Shown one piece after another: positions 1-9,976 of a stretch of 64,000 nt of DNA. Every line of letters starts with the position of its first letter. The first letter of the stretch is position 1. The notes below the pieces were generated by a model. It was not told where the DNA came from. It did not search any database and saw nothing but the letters and a program-made list of their open reading frames with translations. Source of the stretch: Streptomyces venezuelae. GTDB taxonomy: Bacteria; Actinomycetota; Actinomycetes; Streptomycetales; Streptomycetaceae. The stretch covers positions 5,666,001 through 5,730,000 of the forward strand of contig NZ_CP029193.1 of the NCBI RefSeq assembly GCF_008642355.1, in the 5' to 3' direction. The position numbers were made by a program, and so were the translations under genes.

Positions 1-1926
<1,926 letters not shown>

Positions 1927-1945
1927 GCTCGGTAGCTCGATCCGG

Positions 1946-1990
1946 AGAGGGGCGGGGGCACCCCGCGCAGGGGCAGTGTCCCGCCCCTCT
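1946..1990 (+). promoter_or_regulatory. Intercistronic hairpin between atpD and atpC
   Basis: AGAGGGGCGGG (1946-1956) pairs perfectly with CCCGCCCCTCT (1980-1990), and the loop contains a second small CCCC/GGGG pairing. No T-run follows and atpC continues on the same strand, so it is more likely an mRNA-stability or attenuation element than a full terminator. That role is inferred. Confidence 0.55.
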
Positions 1991-2058
1991 TCGTACGCCC
2001 ACTAGAATTTGACCCAACACCCGGCTGAACCGCCGGGTGGTGACCCGAGGAGCCACCC

Positions 2059-2433
2059 TTGGCTGCTGAGCTGCATGTCGAGCTGGTCGCAGCGGACCGC
2101 AGTGTCTGGTCCGGTGAGGCCACCCTGGTCGTCGCGCGCACCACGTCCGGCGACATCGGCGTCATGCCCGGTCACCAGCCGCTGCTCGGTGTGCTGGAAT
2201 CGGGCCCGGTGACCATTCGTACGAGTGACGGCGGCACGGTCGTGGCCGCTGTCCACGGAGGATTCATCTCCTTCGCGGACGACAAGCTGTCGCTGCTGGC
2301 CGAGATCGCGGAGCTGTCCGACGAGATCGACGTCAAGCGTGCGGAGCGGGCGCTGGAGCGCGCGAAGTCGGAGGCCGACGCCTCCGCCGAGCGGCGCGCC
2401 GACGTCCGACTGCGTGCGGTGGCGACGCGCTGA
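2059..2433 (+). CDS. atpC: ATP synthase F1 epsilon subunit
   Basis: Small stalk subunit of F1 (124 residues) that couples rotor to catalytic head and can inhibit ATP hydrolysis. The N-terminal beta-sandwich is recognisable from LHVELVAADRSVWSGEATLV and GDIGVMPGHQPLLGVLESGP, followed by the C-terminal helical part rich in Ala, Glu and Arg. The start is a TTG codon placed by AGGAG at 2048-2052; no ATG or GTG fits better. It is the last gene of the atp operon and is followed by a strong stem-loop. Weak initiation from TTG would fit the one-copy stoichiometry of epsilon, but that is inference. Confidence 0.96.
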   Translation: MAAELHVELVAADRSVWSGEATLVVARTTSGDIGVMPGHQPLLGVLESGPVTIRTSDGGTVVAAVHGGFISFADDKLSLLAEIAELSDEIDVKRAERALERAKSEADASAERRADVRLRAVATR

Positions 2434-2456
2434 CCCCAGCGCGCGGCGTAACGTGA

Positions 2457-2505
2457 CTCAGCCGCGGCCAGGTCCGGGAGCATTCCGGACCGGGTCGCGG
2501 CTGAG
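2457..2505 (+). terminator. Terminator of the atp operon
   Basis: CTCAGCCGCG (2457-2466) pairs with CGCGGCTGAG (2496-2505), and inside it GGTCCGG (2471-2477) pairs with CCGGACC (2485-2491). The long two-helix hairpin lies 24 bases after the atpC stop. There is no U-tract, as is common for Streptomyces terminators. Confidence 0.75.
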
Positions 2506-2577
2506 GCAATGCGGGTGCAATGTATTGGTCCGTTGTCGGCCCTTCGGCCGACGGTAGAGGCGAGGAGGTCGGTGCCG

Positions 2578-3027
2578 ATGATCCTCACTCTGCTCGTGTG
2601 CGGACTTGCTTTGATCGTGCTGGTGTTGGTGGGGCTCTTCGTCTTCGGCCTCCGGCGCCGGCTCATCCAGCGCTCCGGCGGCACCTTCGACTGCAGCCTG
2701 CGGTGGGACGCCCCCGAGAAGGGCGACACCTCCGGCAAGGGCTGGGGGTACGGGGTCGCCCGCTACAACGGTGACCGCGTCGAGTGGTTCCGCGTCTTCT
2801 CCTACGCTCCCCGGCCGCGCCGGGTCCTGGAGCGCTCCGCCATCGAGGTCGTGGACCGCCGCGCCCCGGACGGCGAGGAGGAACTGGCCCTGCTCTCCGA
2901 CGCCATCGTCCTCGGCTGCCTCCACCGCGGGACCCGCCTGGAACTGGCGATGAGCGAGGACGCGCTGACGGGTTTCCTGGCGTGGCTGGAAGCGGCCCCT
3001 CCCGGCCAGCGCGTCAACGTGGCCTAG
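2578..3027 (+). CDS. DUF2550 membrane-anchored protein
   Basis: This 149-residue protein belongs to the DUF2550 family, which sits directly after the atp operon in many actinobacteria; its function is not known to me. It begins with one membrane segment (about residues 1-23, MILTLLVCGLALIVLVLVGL), then a basic stretch (RRRLIQ) and a soluble domain with GGTFDCSLRW near the start. This fits an inward-facing cytoplasmic domain. The ATG at 2578 is chosen because GAGGAGG (2562-2568) is 9 bases upstream; a GTG at 2572 would be too close. It ends before a bidirectional terminator shared with chiC. Confidence 0.85.
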   Translation: MILTLLVCGLALIVLVLVGLFVFGLRRRLIQRSGGTFDCSLRWDAPEKGDTSGKGWGYGVARYNGDRVEWFRVFSYAPRPRRVLERSAIEVVDRRAPDGEEELALLSDAIVLGCLHRGTRLELAMSEDALTGFLAWLEAAPPGQRVNVA

Positions 3028-3050
3028 CAAGAGATCTCGTACGGCATGAA

Positions 3051-3091
3051 GAAGCCGGGAAGACAAGGGGCGATCTTGTCTTCCCGGCTTC
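3051..3091. terminator. Bidirectional terminator between DUF2550 gene and chiC
   Basis: GAAGCCGGGAAGACAAG (3051-3067) and its exact 17-base reverse complement (3075-3091) flank a 7-base loop. It lies between two convergent genes and can serve both strands. Confidence 0.85.
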
Positions 3092-3104
3092 GTACTTGGG
3101 ACGG

Positions 3105-4973
3105 TTACTTCAGACCGTCGTTGATCGCGGACACCAGCTCCCCGTTGGCCGTGTCACCGCTGAACTCCCAGAAGAACGCACCGCCGAGCTTCTGATCCTT
3201 GGCCCACGCCATCTTGGACTTGACGGTCGCGGGAGTGTCGTAGGACCACCAGTTCGTGCCGCAGTGGGCGTACGCCGTACCCGCGATCGTGCCGTTGGAC
3301 GGGCAGGAGTTCTTGAGGATCTTGTAGTCCTCGATGCCCGCCTCGTACGTGCCGGGCGCCGCCCCCGTGGCCGTGCCGCCCGGCTCCTTCTGCGTGACGC
3401 CGGTCCAGCCGCGGCCGTAGAAGCCGATGCCGAGCAGCAGCTTGGCCGACGGCACGCCCTTCGCCTTGAGCTTGGATATCGCGGCCGCGGAGTTGAAGCC
3501 GTCCTGCGGGATGCCCGGGTAGGACGTGAGCGGGGAGTGCGGGGCCGTCGGGCCCTTCGCCGCCCAGGCGCCGAAGAAGTCGTACGTCATCACGTTGTAC
3601 CAGTCGGCGTACTGCGCGGCGCCGCCGTAGTCGGCCGCGTCGATCTTGCCGCCGCTGGAGCCGTCCGCGGTGATCGCGGCGGTGACGAGGTTCTTGGAGC
3701 CGAACTCGTTGCGGAACGCCTGCATCATGTTCTTGAAGACGGCGGGGCCGCTGGTGTCACAGGACAGACCGCACGCGTTCGGGTACTCCCAGTCCAGGTC
3801 GATGCCGTCGAAGACGTCGGCCCAGCGCGGGTCCTCGACCAGGGCGTGGCAGGACTTGGCGAAGGCCGCCGGGTTCTTCATGGCGTCGGTGAAGCCGCCG
3901 GACCAGGTCCAGCCGCCGAAGGACCAGAGGATCTTGATGTTCGGGTACTTGGCCTTCAGCTTGCGCAGCTGGTTGAAGTTGCCGCGCAGCGGCTGGTCCC
4001 AGGTGTCGGCGACGCCGTCGACGCTCTGGTCGGCGGTGTACGCCTTGTCGGTCGCCGCGTAGGCGTCGCCCATGGTGCACTTGCCGCCCTGGACGTTGCC
4101 GAAGCTGTAGTTGATGTGCGTGATCTTGCCGGCCGAGCCGGAGGTGGCGATGTTCTTCGCGTGGTAGTTGCGCTGGTAGACGCCCCACTCCGTGAAGTAG
4201 CCGAGCTTGACCTTGTCGCCGGGCTCCGGGTCGGGACCGCCGCCACCGGTGGTGCGGACCTTGACGGCGTCGCTGGCCGGGCCCGTCTGGTCGGCGGTGT
4301 CACGCGCCTGGACGCTGTACGAGTAGTCGGTGCCCGCGGTCAGGCCGCTGTCGCTGTACGACGTGCCGGTGACCGTGGCGACCTTCGCGCCGTCGCGCAG
4401 GACGTCGTAGTTCTTGACGCCCTTGTCGTCGGTGGCGGCCTTCCAGTCCAGCTTCACACCGGTGTCGGTGATGCCGGAGGCGGTCGGTGTGCCGGGGGCG
4501 CTCGGCGGGTTGTCGCCGGGGACGCTGCCGCCGTCGCAGCTGCCGCCGTTCAGCGTGCACTTGGAGGGGGCGCCGGGGCCGGTGCCGTTGAACCCGAAGG
4601 AGACCGAGGCGCCGGGGGCGAGCGTCCCGTTCCATCCGAGGTTCTTGGCGGTCCAGCGGGTGCCGGAGTTGGTGACGGTGGCGTCCCACGCCGAGGTCAC
4701 CTTCGTGTCCGAGGGGAAGTCCCACTGGACGTTCCAGGAGCTGAGCGTCGTGGTGCCGGTGTTCTTGATCGTCCACTTGCCCTCGAAGCCGTTGCCCCAG
4801 TCCTGGGTCTTGGCGTACGTGGCGGTGGCCTCGGCGGCGGCGTCGGGCGCCGCTTCGGCGGGGCCGCCGAGGGCGACGAGGGTGGCGAGCGGGAGAAGCA
4901 GGGTCGTCACTCCCGCCACGGCTTTGTGTCTGGTTCTGACTCTCGAGCGGGTGCTGTTCGTCGTGAAGCGCAC
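3105..4973 (-). CDS. chiC: Secreted chitinase: CBM2, fibronectin III, GH18
   Basis: Extracellular endo-chitinase of about 622 residues. In order it has a Sec signal peptide ending near GGPAEAA, a family 2 carbohydrate-binding module (Trp-rich, about residues 35-135), a fibronectin type III domain (about 145-235) and a GH18 catalytic barrel. The GH18 active-site motif DGIDLDWEYP is present, with the catalytic Glu at about residue 396. The start is the GTG at 4973, placed by AGGAG about 6 bases upstream; an upstream in-frame start would put an untypical sequence before the signal peptide. Position and architecture match S. coelicolor ChiC (SCO5376, from memory). Expression should be chitin-induced and glucose-repressed, given the promoter repeats upstream. 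Confidence 0.95.
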   Translation of the reverse strand: MRFTTNSTRSRVRTRHKAVAGVTTLLLPLATLVALGGPAEAAPDAAAEATATYAKTQDWGNGFEGKWTIKNTGTTTLSSWNVQWDFPSDTKVTSAWDATVTNSGTRWTAKNLGWNGTLAPGASVSFGFNGTGPGAPSKCTLNGGSCDGGSVPGDNPPSAPGTPTASGITDTGVKLDWKAATDDKGVKNYDVLRDGAKVATVTGTSYSDSGLTAGTDYSYSVQARDTADQTGPASDAVKVRTTGGGGPDPEPGDKVKLGYFTEWGVYQRNYHAKNIATSGSAGKITHINYSFGNVQGGKCTMGDAYAATDKAYTADQSVDGVADTWDQPLRGNFNQLRKLKAKYPNIKILWSFGGWTWSGGFTDAMKNPAAFAKSCHALVEDPRWADVFDGIDLDWEYPNACGLSCDTSGPAVFKNMMQAFRNEFGSKNLVTAAITADGSSGGKIDAADYGGAAQYADWYNVMTYDFFGAWAAKGPTAPHSPLTSYPGIPQDGFNSAAAISKLKAKGVPSAKLLLGIGFYGRGWTGVTQKEPGGTATGAAPGTYEAGIEDYKILKNSCPSNGTIAGTAYAHCGTNWWSYDTPATVKSKMAWAKDQKLGGAFFWEFSGDTANGELVSAINDGLK

Positions 4974-5072
4974 GAGTGCTCCTCGGGTGAGTTCCGGGGC
5001 CGTTAGGGGCTTGGACCCTGCGCCGCCCGTGAGCACGTGGACACGTGGGGGAGTGCTCACCGCAGTGCGGCG

Positions 5073-5114
5073 AGAATAGAAAGGTCTGGACCAGCGGTCA
5101 AGAGGTCTGAACCA
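5073..5114 (-). promoter_or_regulatory. chiC promoter with 12-bp chitinase direct repeats
   Basis: Reading the minus strand, TGGTTCAGACCT (5103-5114), the -35 TTGACC (5096-5101), TGGTCCAGACCT (5082-5093) and the -10 TATTCT (5073-5078) follow in order, with a 17-base spacer. The repeats are 21 bases apart, two helix turns. TGGTCCAGACCT is the repeat known from the chi63 promoter to mediate chitin induction and glucose repression, and it resembles the DasR site (TGGTCTAGACCA). Confidence 0.88.
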
Positions 5115-5153
5115 TTGGCCGGATCGCGACGGTCCGGCACCCCCGGTTCCGCT

Positions 5154-5804
5154 TCAGACGCCCAACTCCTGCGCGAGGACGGCCGCCTGCACCCGGCTGC
5201 GCAGTTCCAGCTTGCCCAGCATCCGGCTGACGTGCGTCTTCACCGTCGCCTCCGCCATCGCGAGACGCGCCGCGATCTCGGCGTTCGACAGGCCCTCGCC
5301 GATGCAGGAGAGCACCTCGCGCTCGCGTCGCGTGAGGCTGTCCAGGATCGCGGGGTCCGGCGCGTTCCCGTCGCGTACGGACCTCGTGGGAGCGGCGAAC
5401 TCGGCGATCAGCCGACGGGTCACGGCGGGCGCGATGAGCCCCTCGCCGCGCGCGACCGTACGGACGCCTTCGATGAGGTCCTTGGCCTCCGTGTTCTTCA
5501 GGAGGAACCCGGACGCACCCGCCCTCAGCGCACCGAACACGTACTCGTCGAGGTCGAAGGTGGTCAGGACCAGCACGTCCGCGAGCTGCTCGGCGACGAC
5601 CTGCCGGGTCGCCGACACCCCGTCGAGGCGCGGCATCTGTACGTCCATCAGGACCAGGTCGGGACGGAGCTCGCGGGCGAGCGCCACGGCCTCCTCACCG
5701 TCCGCCGCCTCGCCGACGACCTCGATGTCGGACGCGCTGCGCAGGATCAGGACGAGTCCCGCGCGCACGGCCGACTGGTCCTCGGCGACCAGTACCCGGA
5801 TCAT
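5154..5804 (-). CDS. NarL/FixJ-family response regulator
   Basis: DNA-binding response regulator of 216 residues. The receiver domain (about 1-120) has the phosphoacceptor Asp54 in DLVLMDVQMP, and the LuxR-type helix-turn-helix spans about 148-212 (LTRREREVLSCIGEGLSN, then the TVKTHVSRML recognition region). Its ATG overlaps the stop of the upstream histidine kinase gene by four bases, so the two form a translationally coupled pair. Target genes are unknown. It lies next to chiC but has its own orientation and promoter, so a role in chitin regulation should not be assumed. Clear family assignment. Confidence 0.95.
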   Translation of the reverse strand: MIRVLVAEDQSAVRAGLVLILRSASDIEVVGEAADGEEAVALARELRPDLVLMDVQMPRLDGVSATRQVVAEQLADVLVLTTFDLDEYVFGALRAGASGFLLKNTEAKDLIEGVRTVARGEGLIAPAVTRRLIAEFAAPTRSVRDGNAPDPAILDSLTRREREVLSCIGEGLSNAEIAARLAMAEATVKTHVSRMLGKLELRSRVQAAVLAQELGV

Positions 5805-6991
5805 TCCTTGGCTCCTTCGTCCGCTGGGTCGACGGGCAGGGTCGCGACAACGCTCCAGACCTTGCCGTCAGGGGTGCTCTCGGGGCCCGCTTCGAAGGTG
5901 CCGCCGAGCAGGTCGGTGCGCTCGCGCATGCCGACGAGACCGGCGCCGGAGCCGGGGGCGCGCGGCCCGGAGGGGTCCCCGTAGGGGGAGGTCACGCGGA
6001 CGGTGAGGGCGCGCGGCCGCTGTGCGAGGGTCACGGTGACGAGGCCGGGGGCCGCGTGCTTGAGGGCGTTCGTCAGGGACTCCTGCACGATGCGGTACGC
6101 GGCCAGCTCCACCGGCGCGGGCAGCTTCGCACCGTCCGGGGGGCGTGCGTCCTCGAGCGTGACGTCGAGGCCGTTGGTGCGGGCGCCCTCGACGAGGGCC
6201 GCCAGACCGTCCAGGGTGGGCGCGGCCGCGGGCTCCAGGTCGCCGGTCTGGTCGCGCAGGATGCCGATGAGGCGGCGCATCTCCGCCAGGCCCTCGACGC
6301 TGTTCTCGCGGATGACGGCGAGGGCGTCCTGAGTGGTCTTCGGGTCGTCGAGGGAGAGCGCGGCCGTCGAGTGGATGGCGATCGCCGAGAGATGGTTGGC
6401 GACCATGTCGTGCAGCTCCCTCGCCATTCTGGCTCGCTCGGCGCCGACGGCCTGCACCCGGTCCATCTCGGCGAGCAGCGCGGTCTGCTCAGCCCGCAGT
6501 TTCGCGGCTGCGGCGGCCTCGCGGTGGTTGCGCACGAGGACGCCGGTGGCGGCGGGACCGTACGACACGATGCCGGTCACGACGCCGATGAGGACGGCCT
6601 GGGGATCCTGCCACCACGCGAGGAAGCCGATCGTCATCGCCACCGTGACGGCGCCGGTGGTCAGCGGGATGCGGCGGGCGGCGGCCGGGGTGCCGTAGAC
6701 GACGGCCGCGTACACGATGTCGGTGAACATCATGATCGACGCGAGGTTGCCCGTCGTGAACTGGTCGAAGACCAGGGCGAACGTGCCGATGACGAGGCTG
6801 GTCTGGGGTCTGCTGCTGCGCAGCAGTTCGAGCCCGGCGAGGACGAAGAGCGGGAGCAGCGACCAGTTGTCGCCGAGCACCCGGGTGCCCTGCGCGTTCA
6901 GCCCGAGCGCCCACAGCGCCAGCCCGCAGAGCAGGCTGACCGCGGCGATCTGCACGTCGACGCGTTGCGGGCGGGGCAGGGACAAGGCCAT
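5801..6991 (-). CDS. NarL-type sensor histidine kinase
   Basis: Membrane sensor kinase of about 396 residues, partner of the response regulator directly downstream. The N-terminal half holds about five hydrophobic segments with short loops, so it probably senses a signal in or near the membrane. The dimerisation and phosphotransfer helix carries RMARELHDMVANHLSAIAIH with the phosphoacceptor His at about residue 194, and the HATPase domain has the late GLVGMRERTDLLGG motif (G2 box) typical of HisKA_3 kinases. The ATG at 6991 is preferred over a GTG at 7006 because a GGATGGGGG purine stretch precedes it. Signal unknown. Confidence 0.93.
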   Translation of the reverse strand: MALSLPRPQRVDVQIAAVSLLCGLALWALGLNAQGTRVLGDNWSLLPLFVLAGLELLRSSRPQTSLVIGTFALVFDQFTTGNLASIMMFTDIVYAAVVYGTPAAARRIPLTTGAVTVAMTIGFLAWWQDPQAVLIGVVTGIVSYGPAATGVLVRNHREAAAAAKLRAEQTALLAEMDRVQAVGAERARMARELHDMVANHLSAIAIHSTAALSLDDPKTTQDALAVIRENSVEGLAEMRRLIGILRDQTGDLEPAAAPTLDGLAALVEGARTNGLDVTLEDARPPDGAKLPAPVELAAYRIVQESLTNALKHAAPGLVTVTLAQRPRALTVRVTSPYGDPSGPRAPGSGAGLVGMRERTDLLGGTFEAGPESTPDGKVWSVVATLPVDPADEGAKE

Positions 6992-7157
6992 GCCCCCATC
7001 CAACACGGTGGACCCGGCATCCTGCCTGGTCCTGGGGGAGGAACCGGGCGCTACATCGAAGGATGCAGTCCCACTTCGTCACTGACGACGACGATCTACG
7101 GCGACCGGGGCGCGAGCCTGGAGGGGTGACCGGGGGAGTGAACGTGAGGAGAGCGCT

Positions 7158-7691
7158 GTGATCGTCGCGCTGATCATCATCTGCGAGGTCGGCTTCTGGG
7201 TCCTGCTGGCCGCCGGGCTCGCCACCCGCTACCTGCTGCGCATGCCGCGCCTCGGCATCGCGATCCTGCTGTGCGAGCCGCTGCTCGAACTCGTGCTCCT
7301 GGTGGTGACCGCGCTCGACCTGAAGAACGGCGCGGACCCCAGCTGGAAGCACGGCCTCGCGGCGCTGTACATCGGCTACACCGTCGGGCACGGCCACCGC
7401 ACCGTGAAGTGGCTCGACGGCCACGCGGCGCACCGCTTCAAGGGAACGCCGGTGCCGCGCCCGCCGCGCTACGGCAAGGCCCGCGCCCTGCACGAGGCGA
7501 AGGTCTGGTTCGGCTCCGTCGTCGGGGCGGCCGTCGCGAGCGGGCTGCTGCTGCTCGCCATGTGGTACGTCGACGACCCCGACCGCACCTCGTCGCTTCA
7601 GGCGTGGATGTACACGGCGTGGCGTACGGCGGGCATCCACGGTCTGATCGCGCTCAGCTACACGCTCTTCCCGAAGAAGGCCCCTGCCTGA
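7158..7691 (+). CDS. Unknown integral membrane protein
   Basis: A 177-residue protein with about four hydrophobic segments (around residues 1-25, 30-55, 112-133 and 150-172) separated by a basic hydrophilic loop (about 75-110, HGHRTVKWLDGH onward). I do not recognise the family beyond its being conserved in Streptomyces at this position. The start is a GTG preceded by GAGGAG (7145-7150). It is divergent from the sensor kinase gene and convergent with the adenosyltransferase gene. The length and the loop rich in His, Arg and Lys are all that can be said. Confidence 0.8.
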   Translation: MIVALIIICEVGFWVLLAAGLATRYLLRMPRLGIAILLCEPLLELVLLVVTALDLKNGADPSWKHGLAALYIGYTVGHGHRTVKWLDGHAAHRFKGTPVPRPPRYGKARALHEAKVWFGSVVGAAVASGLLLLAMWYVDDPDRTSSLQAWMYTAWRTAGIHGLIALSYTLFPKKAPA

Positions 7692-7710
7692 GGGCGGGCG
7701 CCTCCGAGCG

Positions 7711-8283
7711 CTACCGCTCGCCGCCCGGCACCCACAGCACGTCCCCGACCGTCTTGTTCGCCGTACGGGCGAGGATGAAGAGGAGGTCGGAGAGGCGGTT
7801 GAGGTAGGTGGCGGTCAGCGGGTTCATCGTGTCGCCGTGCACCTCCAGGGCCGCCCACGTCGACCGCTCGGCGCGCCGCACCACGGTGCACGCCTGGTGC
7901 AGCAGCGCCGCGCCCGGCGTACCCCCCGGCAGGATGAAGCTGCGGAGCTTCTCCAGCTCCTCCAGGAAGCGGTCGCAGTCCGCCTCCAGCTTGTCCACGT
8001 AGGACTGCTCGACGCGCAGCGGCGGGTACTTCGGGTCCTCGACGACCGGCGTGGAGAGGTCGGCGCCCACGTCGAAGAGGTCGTTCTGGACGCGCACGAG
8101 GACCTTCACCACCTCCGCGTCGAGCTGCCCGAGCGCGATCGCCGTGCCGATGGCCGCGTTGGCCTCGTTGGCGTCGGCGTACGCCGAGATGCGCAGATCG
8201 GTCTTGGCGGTGCGGCTCATGTCCCCGAGGGCCGTCGTGCCCTGGTCGCCGGTCCTGGTGTAGATGCGCGTCAGATTGACCAT
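7711..8283 (-). CDS. PduO-type ATP:cob(I)alamin adenosyltransferase
   Basis: Enzyme of 190 residues that transfers the adenosyl group of ATP to cob(I)alamin, making coenzyme B12. The N-terminal ATP-binding motif is textbook: YTRTGDQGTTALGD with the preceding MVNLTRI, and the conserved arginine helix TVVRRAERSTWAAL and LNRLSDLLFILAR follow. It supplies cofactor for the B12-dependent acyl-CoA mutases, and the window contains both such a mutase (icmA) and its chaperone (meaB). The gene stands alone and ends 20 bases from a convergent gene. Confidence 0.95.
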   Translation of the reverse strand: MVNLTRIYTRTGDQGTTALGDMSRTAKTDLRISAYADANEANAAIGTAIALGQLDAEVVKVLVRVQNDLFDVGADLSTPVVEDPKYPPLRVEQSYVDKLEADCDRFLEELEKLRSFILPGGTPGAALLHQACTVVRRAERSTWAALEVHGDTMNPLTATYLNRLSDLLFILARTANKTVGDVLWVPGGER

Positions 8284-8302
8284 GCCGCCAGCCTAGTTAC
8301 GC

Positions 8303-9052
8303 TCAGGCCTTCCTGAAGACACGTGTGCCGACCGTCACGGAGAACAGGACGAAGGCGAGCGCCATCAGGACGCCGTACAGCATCGTCGTCGTCGCGTAGT
8401 CGCCCACGTATCCCGCGCGCACCGCGTCGACGAGGTAGCGGAACGGCATGAAGTGGGAGAGGACGTCGAGCCAGGCCGGGGCGAGCGCCATCGGCAGCAT
8501 CAGGCCGGAGAGCAGCATCGAGGGCATGCTCACCGCGTTGACGGCGGGCCCGAACTCGTGCGGCTTGTCGACCTTCATGGCCAGCGCGTACGACAGCGAG
8601 GCGAGCCCGGCCGTGAGCAGCCCCACGAACGCGAAGCCGATGAGGATGCCCGCGAGCGGCGCCCTGAGCCCCATCGCCAGGGAGGCGAGCACGAGCAGCA
8701 CGGCCTGGAAGACGAAGAGCGCGGCGTCGCGCAGGATCCGTCCGAGGAGCAGCGCGAGACGGCTCACGGGCGTCGCCCGCATCCGCTCCACCACGCCGAA
8801 CTGCTTCTCGATGAGGAGCGCGAACCCGCTGAACGTGGCGCCGAACAGCCCGAGTTGGAGCAGCAGTCCCGGCACGAGGACCTGCCAGGAGTCGCCCTCG
8901 GAGCCGAGTGGCAGGTCGGTGAGGAGCGGGCCGAAGAAGAGGAGGTACAGCAGCGGGGTGAGGACGCCGAACAGGATCTGGAACTTGGAGCGCAGGGTCT
9001 GCCGGGCGTACCGCCCGAAGATCAGGGCGGTGTCGGCGAGCAGTGCAGGCAT
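8303..9052 (-). CDS. ABC-2 type exporter permease
   Basis: Integral membrane permease of 249 residues with six hydrophobic segments, of the DrrB/NodJ ABC-2 type. Features are the N-terminal FGRYARQTLRSKFQILFGVLTP and the late LDVLSHFMPFRYLVDAVRAG motif typical of drug and polysaccharide exporters. It lies 24 bases downstream of the ATPase gene on the same strand, and the two should form one exporter. A divergent TetR regulator next to the ATPase suggests induction by a small molecule. Substrate unknown; no biosynthetic cluster is adjacent. Confidence 0.93.
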   Translation of the reverse strand: MPALLADTALIFGRYARQTLRSKFQILFGVLTPLLYLLFFGPLLTDLPLGSEGDSWQVLVPGLLLQLGLFGATFSGFALLIEKQFGVVERMRATPVSRLALLLGRILRDAALFVFQAVLLVLASLAMGLRAPLAGILIGFAFVGLLTAGLASLSYALAMKVDKPHEFGPAVNAVSMPSMLLSGLMLPMALAPAWLDVLSHFMPFRYLVDAVRAGYVGDYATTTMLYGVLMALAFVLFSVTVGTRVFRKA

Positions 9053-9076
9053 GGTGGGGGTCCCGGATGGTGAGGG

Positions 9077-9868
9077 TCAGACGGCGACGGGGGTCGTGTC
9101 CGTGGTGGGCCGGGATGCGATGTCGCGCCCGGTGATGGCGAGGAAGGTGTCCTGGAGGGTGGCGTCGATCGAGCCCCCGTACTGGAGCTTGAGCGCGCTC
9201 GGCGTGCCCTCGGCGACGACGACGCCGTTGTCGACGACGACCAGGCGGTCGGAGAGGGCATCGGCCTCGTCGAGGTAGTGCGTGGTGAGGAAGACGGTCG
9301 TGCCGTGCTCGTCGCGCAGCTTGCGCACCAGCTGCCACAGGTCCGCGCGGCTGCCCGGGTCGAGTCCGGTGGTCGGCTCGTCGAGGAAGAGGACCTCGGG
9401 GCGGTGGGTGAGGCCGAGGGCGATGTCGAGCCGCCTGCGCTGGCCGCCGGAGAGCGCGGCGCAGGGCCGCTCCATCAGCTCGGTCAGGCCGAGGTCGTGC
9501 GCCAGTTCCGCCGCCCGTGCCGTCGCCCGAGCCTTCGTCAGGCGGTAGAGACGGCCCTGGGTGATGAGCTCCTCGCGTACGGAGATGCTCAGGTCGACGC
9601 CGCCGGACTGGGCCACGTACCCGATCCGCTCGCGCACCCCGGCGGGGTCCTTCGCGAGGTCGCGGCCCGCGACGGTGGCGGCGCCGCCGGTCGGCGGGAG
9701 CAGCGTGGTCAGCATGCGCAGGGTCGTGGTCTTGCCCGCGCCGTTCGGCCCGAGGAAGCCGAGGATCTCGCCGGGCTCGACGCGCAGGTCGATGCCGCGC
9801 ACGGCCTCGACGGGGCCGCCCTTGGTCTGGAAGGTCCGTGCGAGCCCGGAGGTGCTGATGATGGCCAT
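9077..9868 (-). CDS. ABC exporter ATPase, DrrA-like
   Basis: ATP-binding subunit (about 263 residues) of the exporter formed with the adjacent permease. It has Walker A (GPNGAGKTTT), the signature LSGGQRRRLDIALGL, Walker B (VLFLDEPTTGLD) and the switch His in TTHYLDEAD. The order and spacing are those of daunorubicin-resistance type ATPases. The ATG at 9868 (MAIISTSGL) is chosen because ABC homology starts there and the 15 extra codons upstream look non-coding. The upstream region is shared with the divergent TetR gene and is AT-rich. Confidence 0.92.
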   Translation of the reverse strand: MAIISTSGLARTFQTKGGPVEAVRGIDLRVEPGEILGFLGPNGAGKTTTLRMLTTLLPPTGGAATVAGRDLAKDPAGVRERIGYVAQSGGVDLSISVREELITQGRLYRLTKARATARAAELAHDLGLTELMERPCAALSGGQRRRLDIALGLTHRPEVLFLDEPTTGLDPGSRADLWQLVRKLRDEHGTTVFLTTHYLDEADALSDRLVVVDNGVVVAEGTPSALKLQYGGSIDATLQDTFLAITGRDIASRPTTDTTPVAV

Positions 9869-9898
9869 GGAGACCACAAAAACAGAGTCACTGGAATT

Positions 9899-9976
9899 TT
9901 GCAACGTGCCCAAAATTTACATCGACCCCAAATTATGGTGTGACGACAAATTTTCAGAGTCCCTAGGATGAGGCGC
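9899..9976. promoter_or_regulatory. AT-rich divergent promoter/operator between ABC exporter and TetR genes
   Basis: AAAATTT (9912-9918) and AAATTTT (9948-9954) form an imperfect inverted repeat around CAAATTATGG, an unusually AT-rich patch for this genome. TAGGAT (9964-9969) lies 7 bases before the ATG at 9977, the geometry of a leaderless TetR transcript. The inverted repeat is a likely operator for the TetR protein. Confidence 0.6.

Noticed and set aside
2784..5006. 740-codon open plus-strand frame over chiC
   Set aside because: It is antisense to a clear chitinase, has no recognisable domain and is rich in Arg/Gly/Val as shadow frames are.
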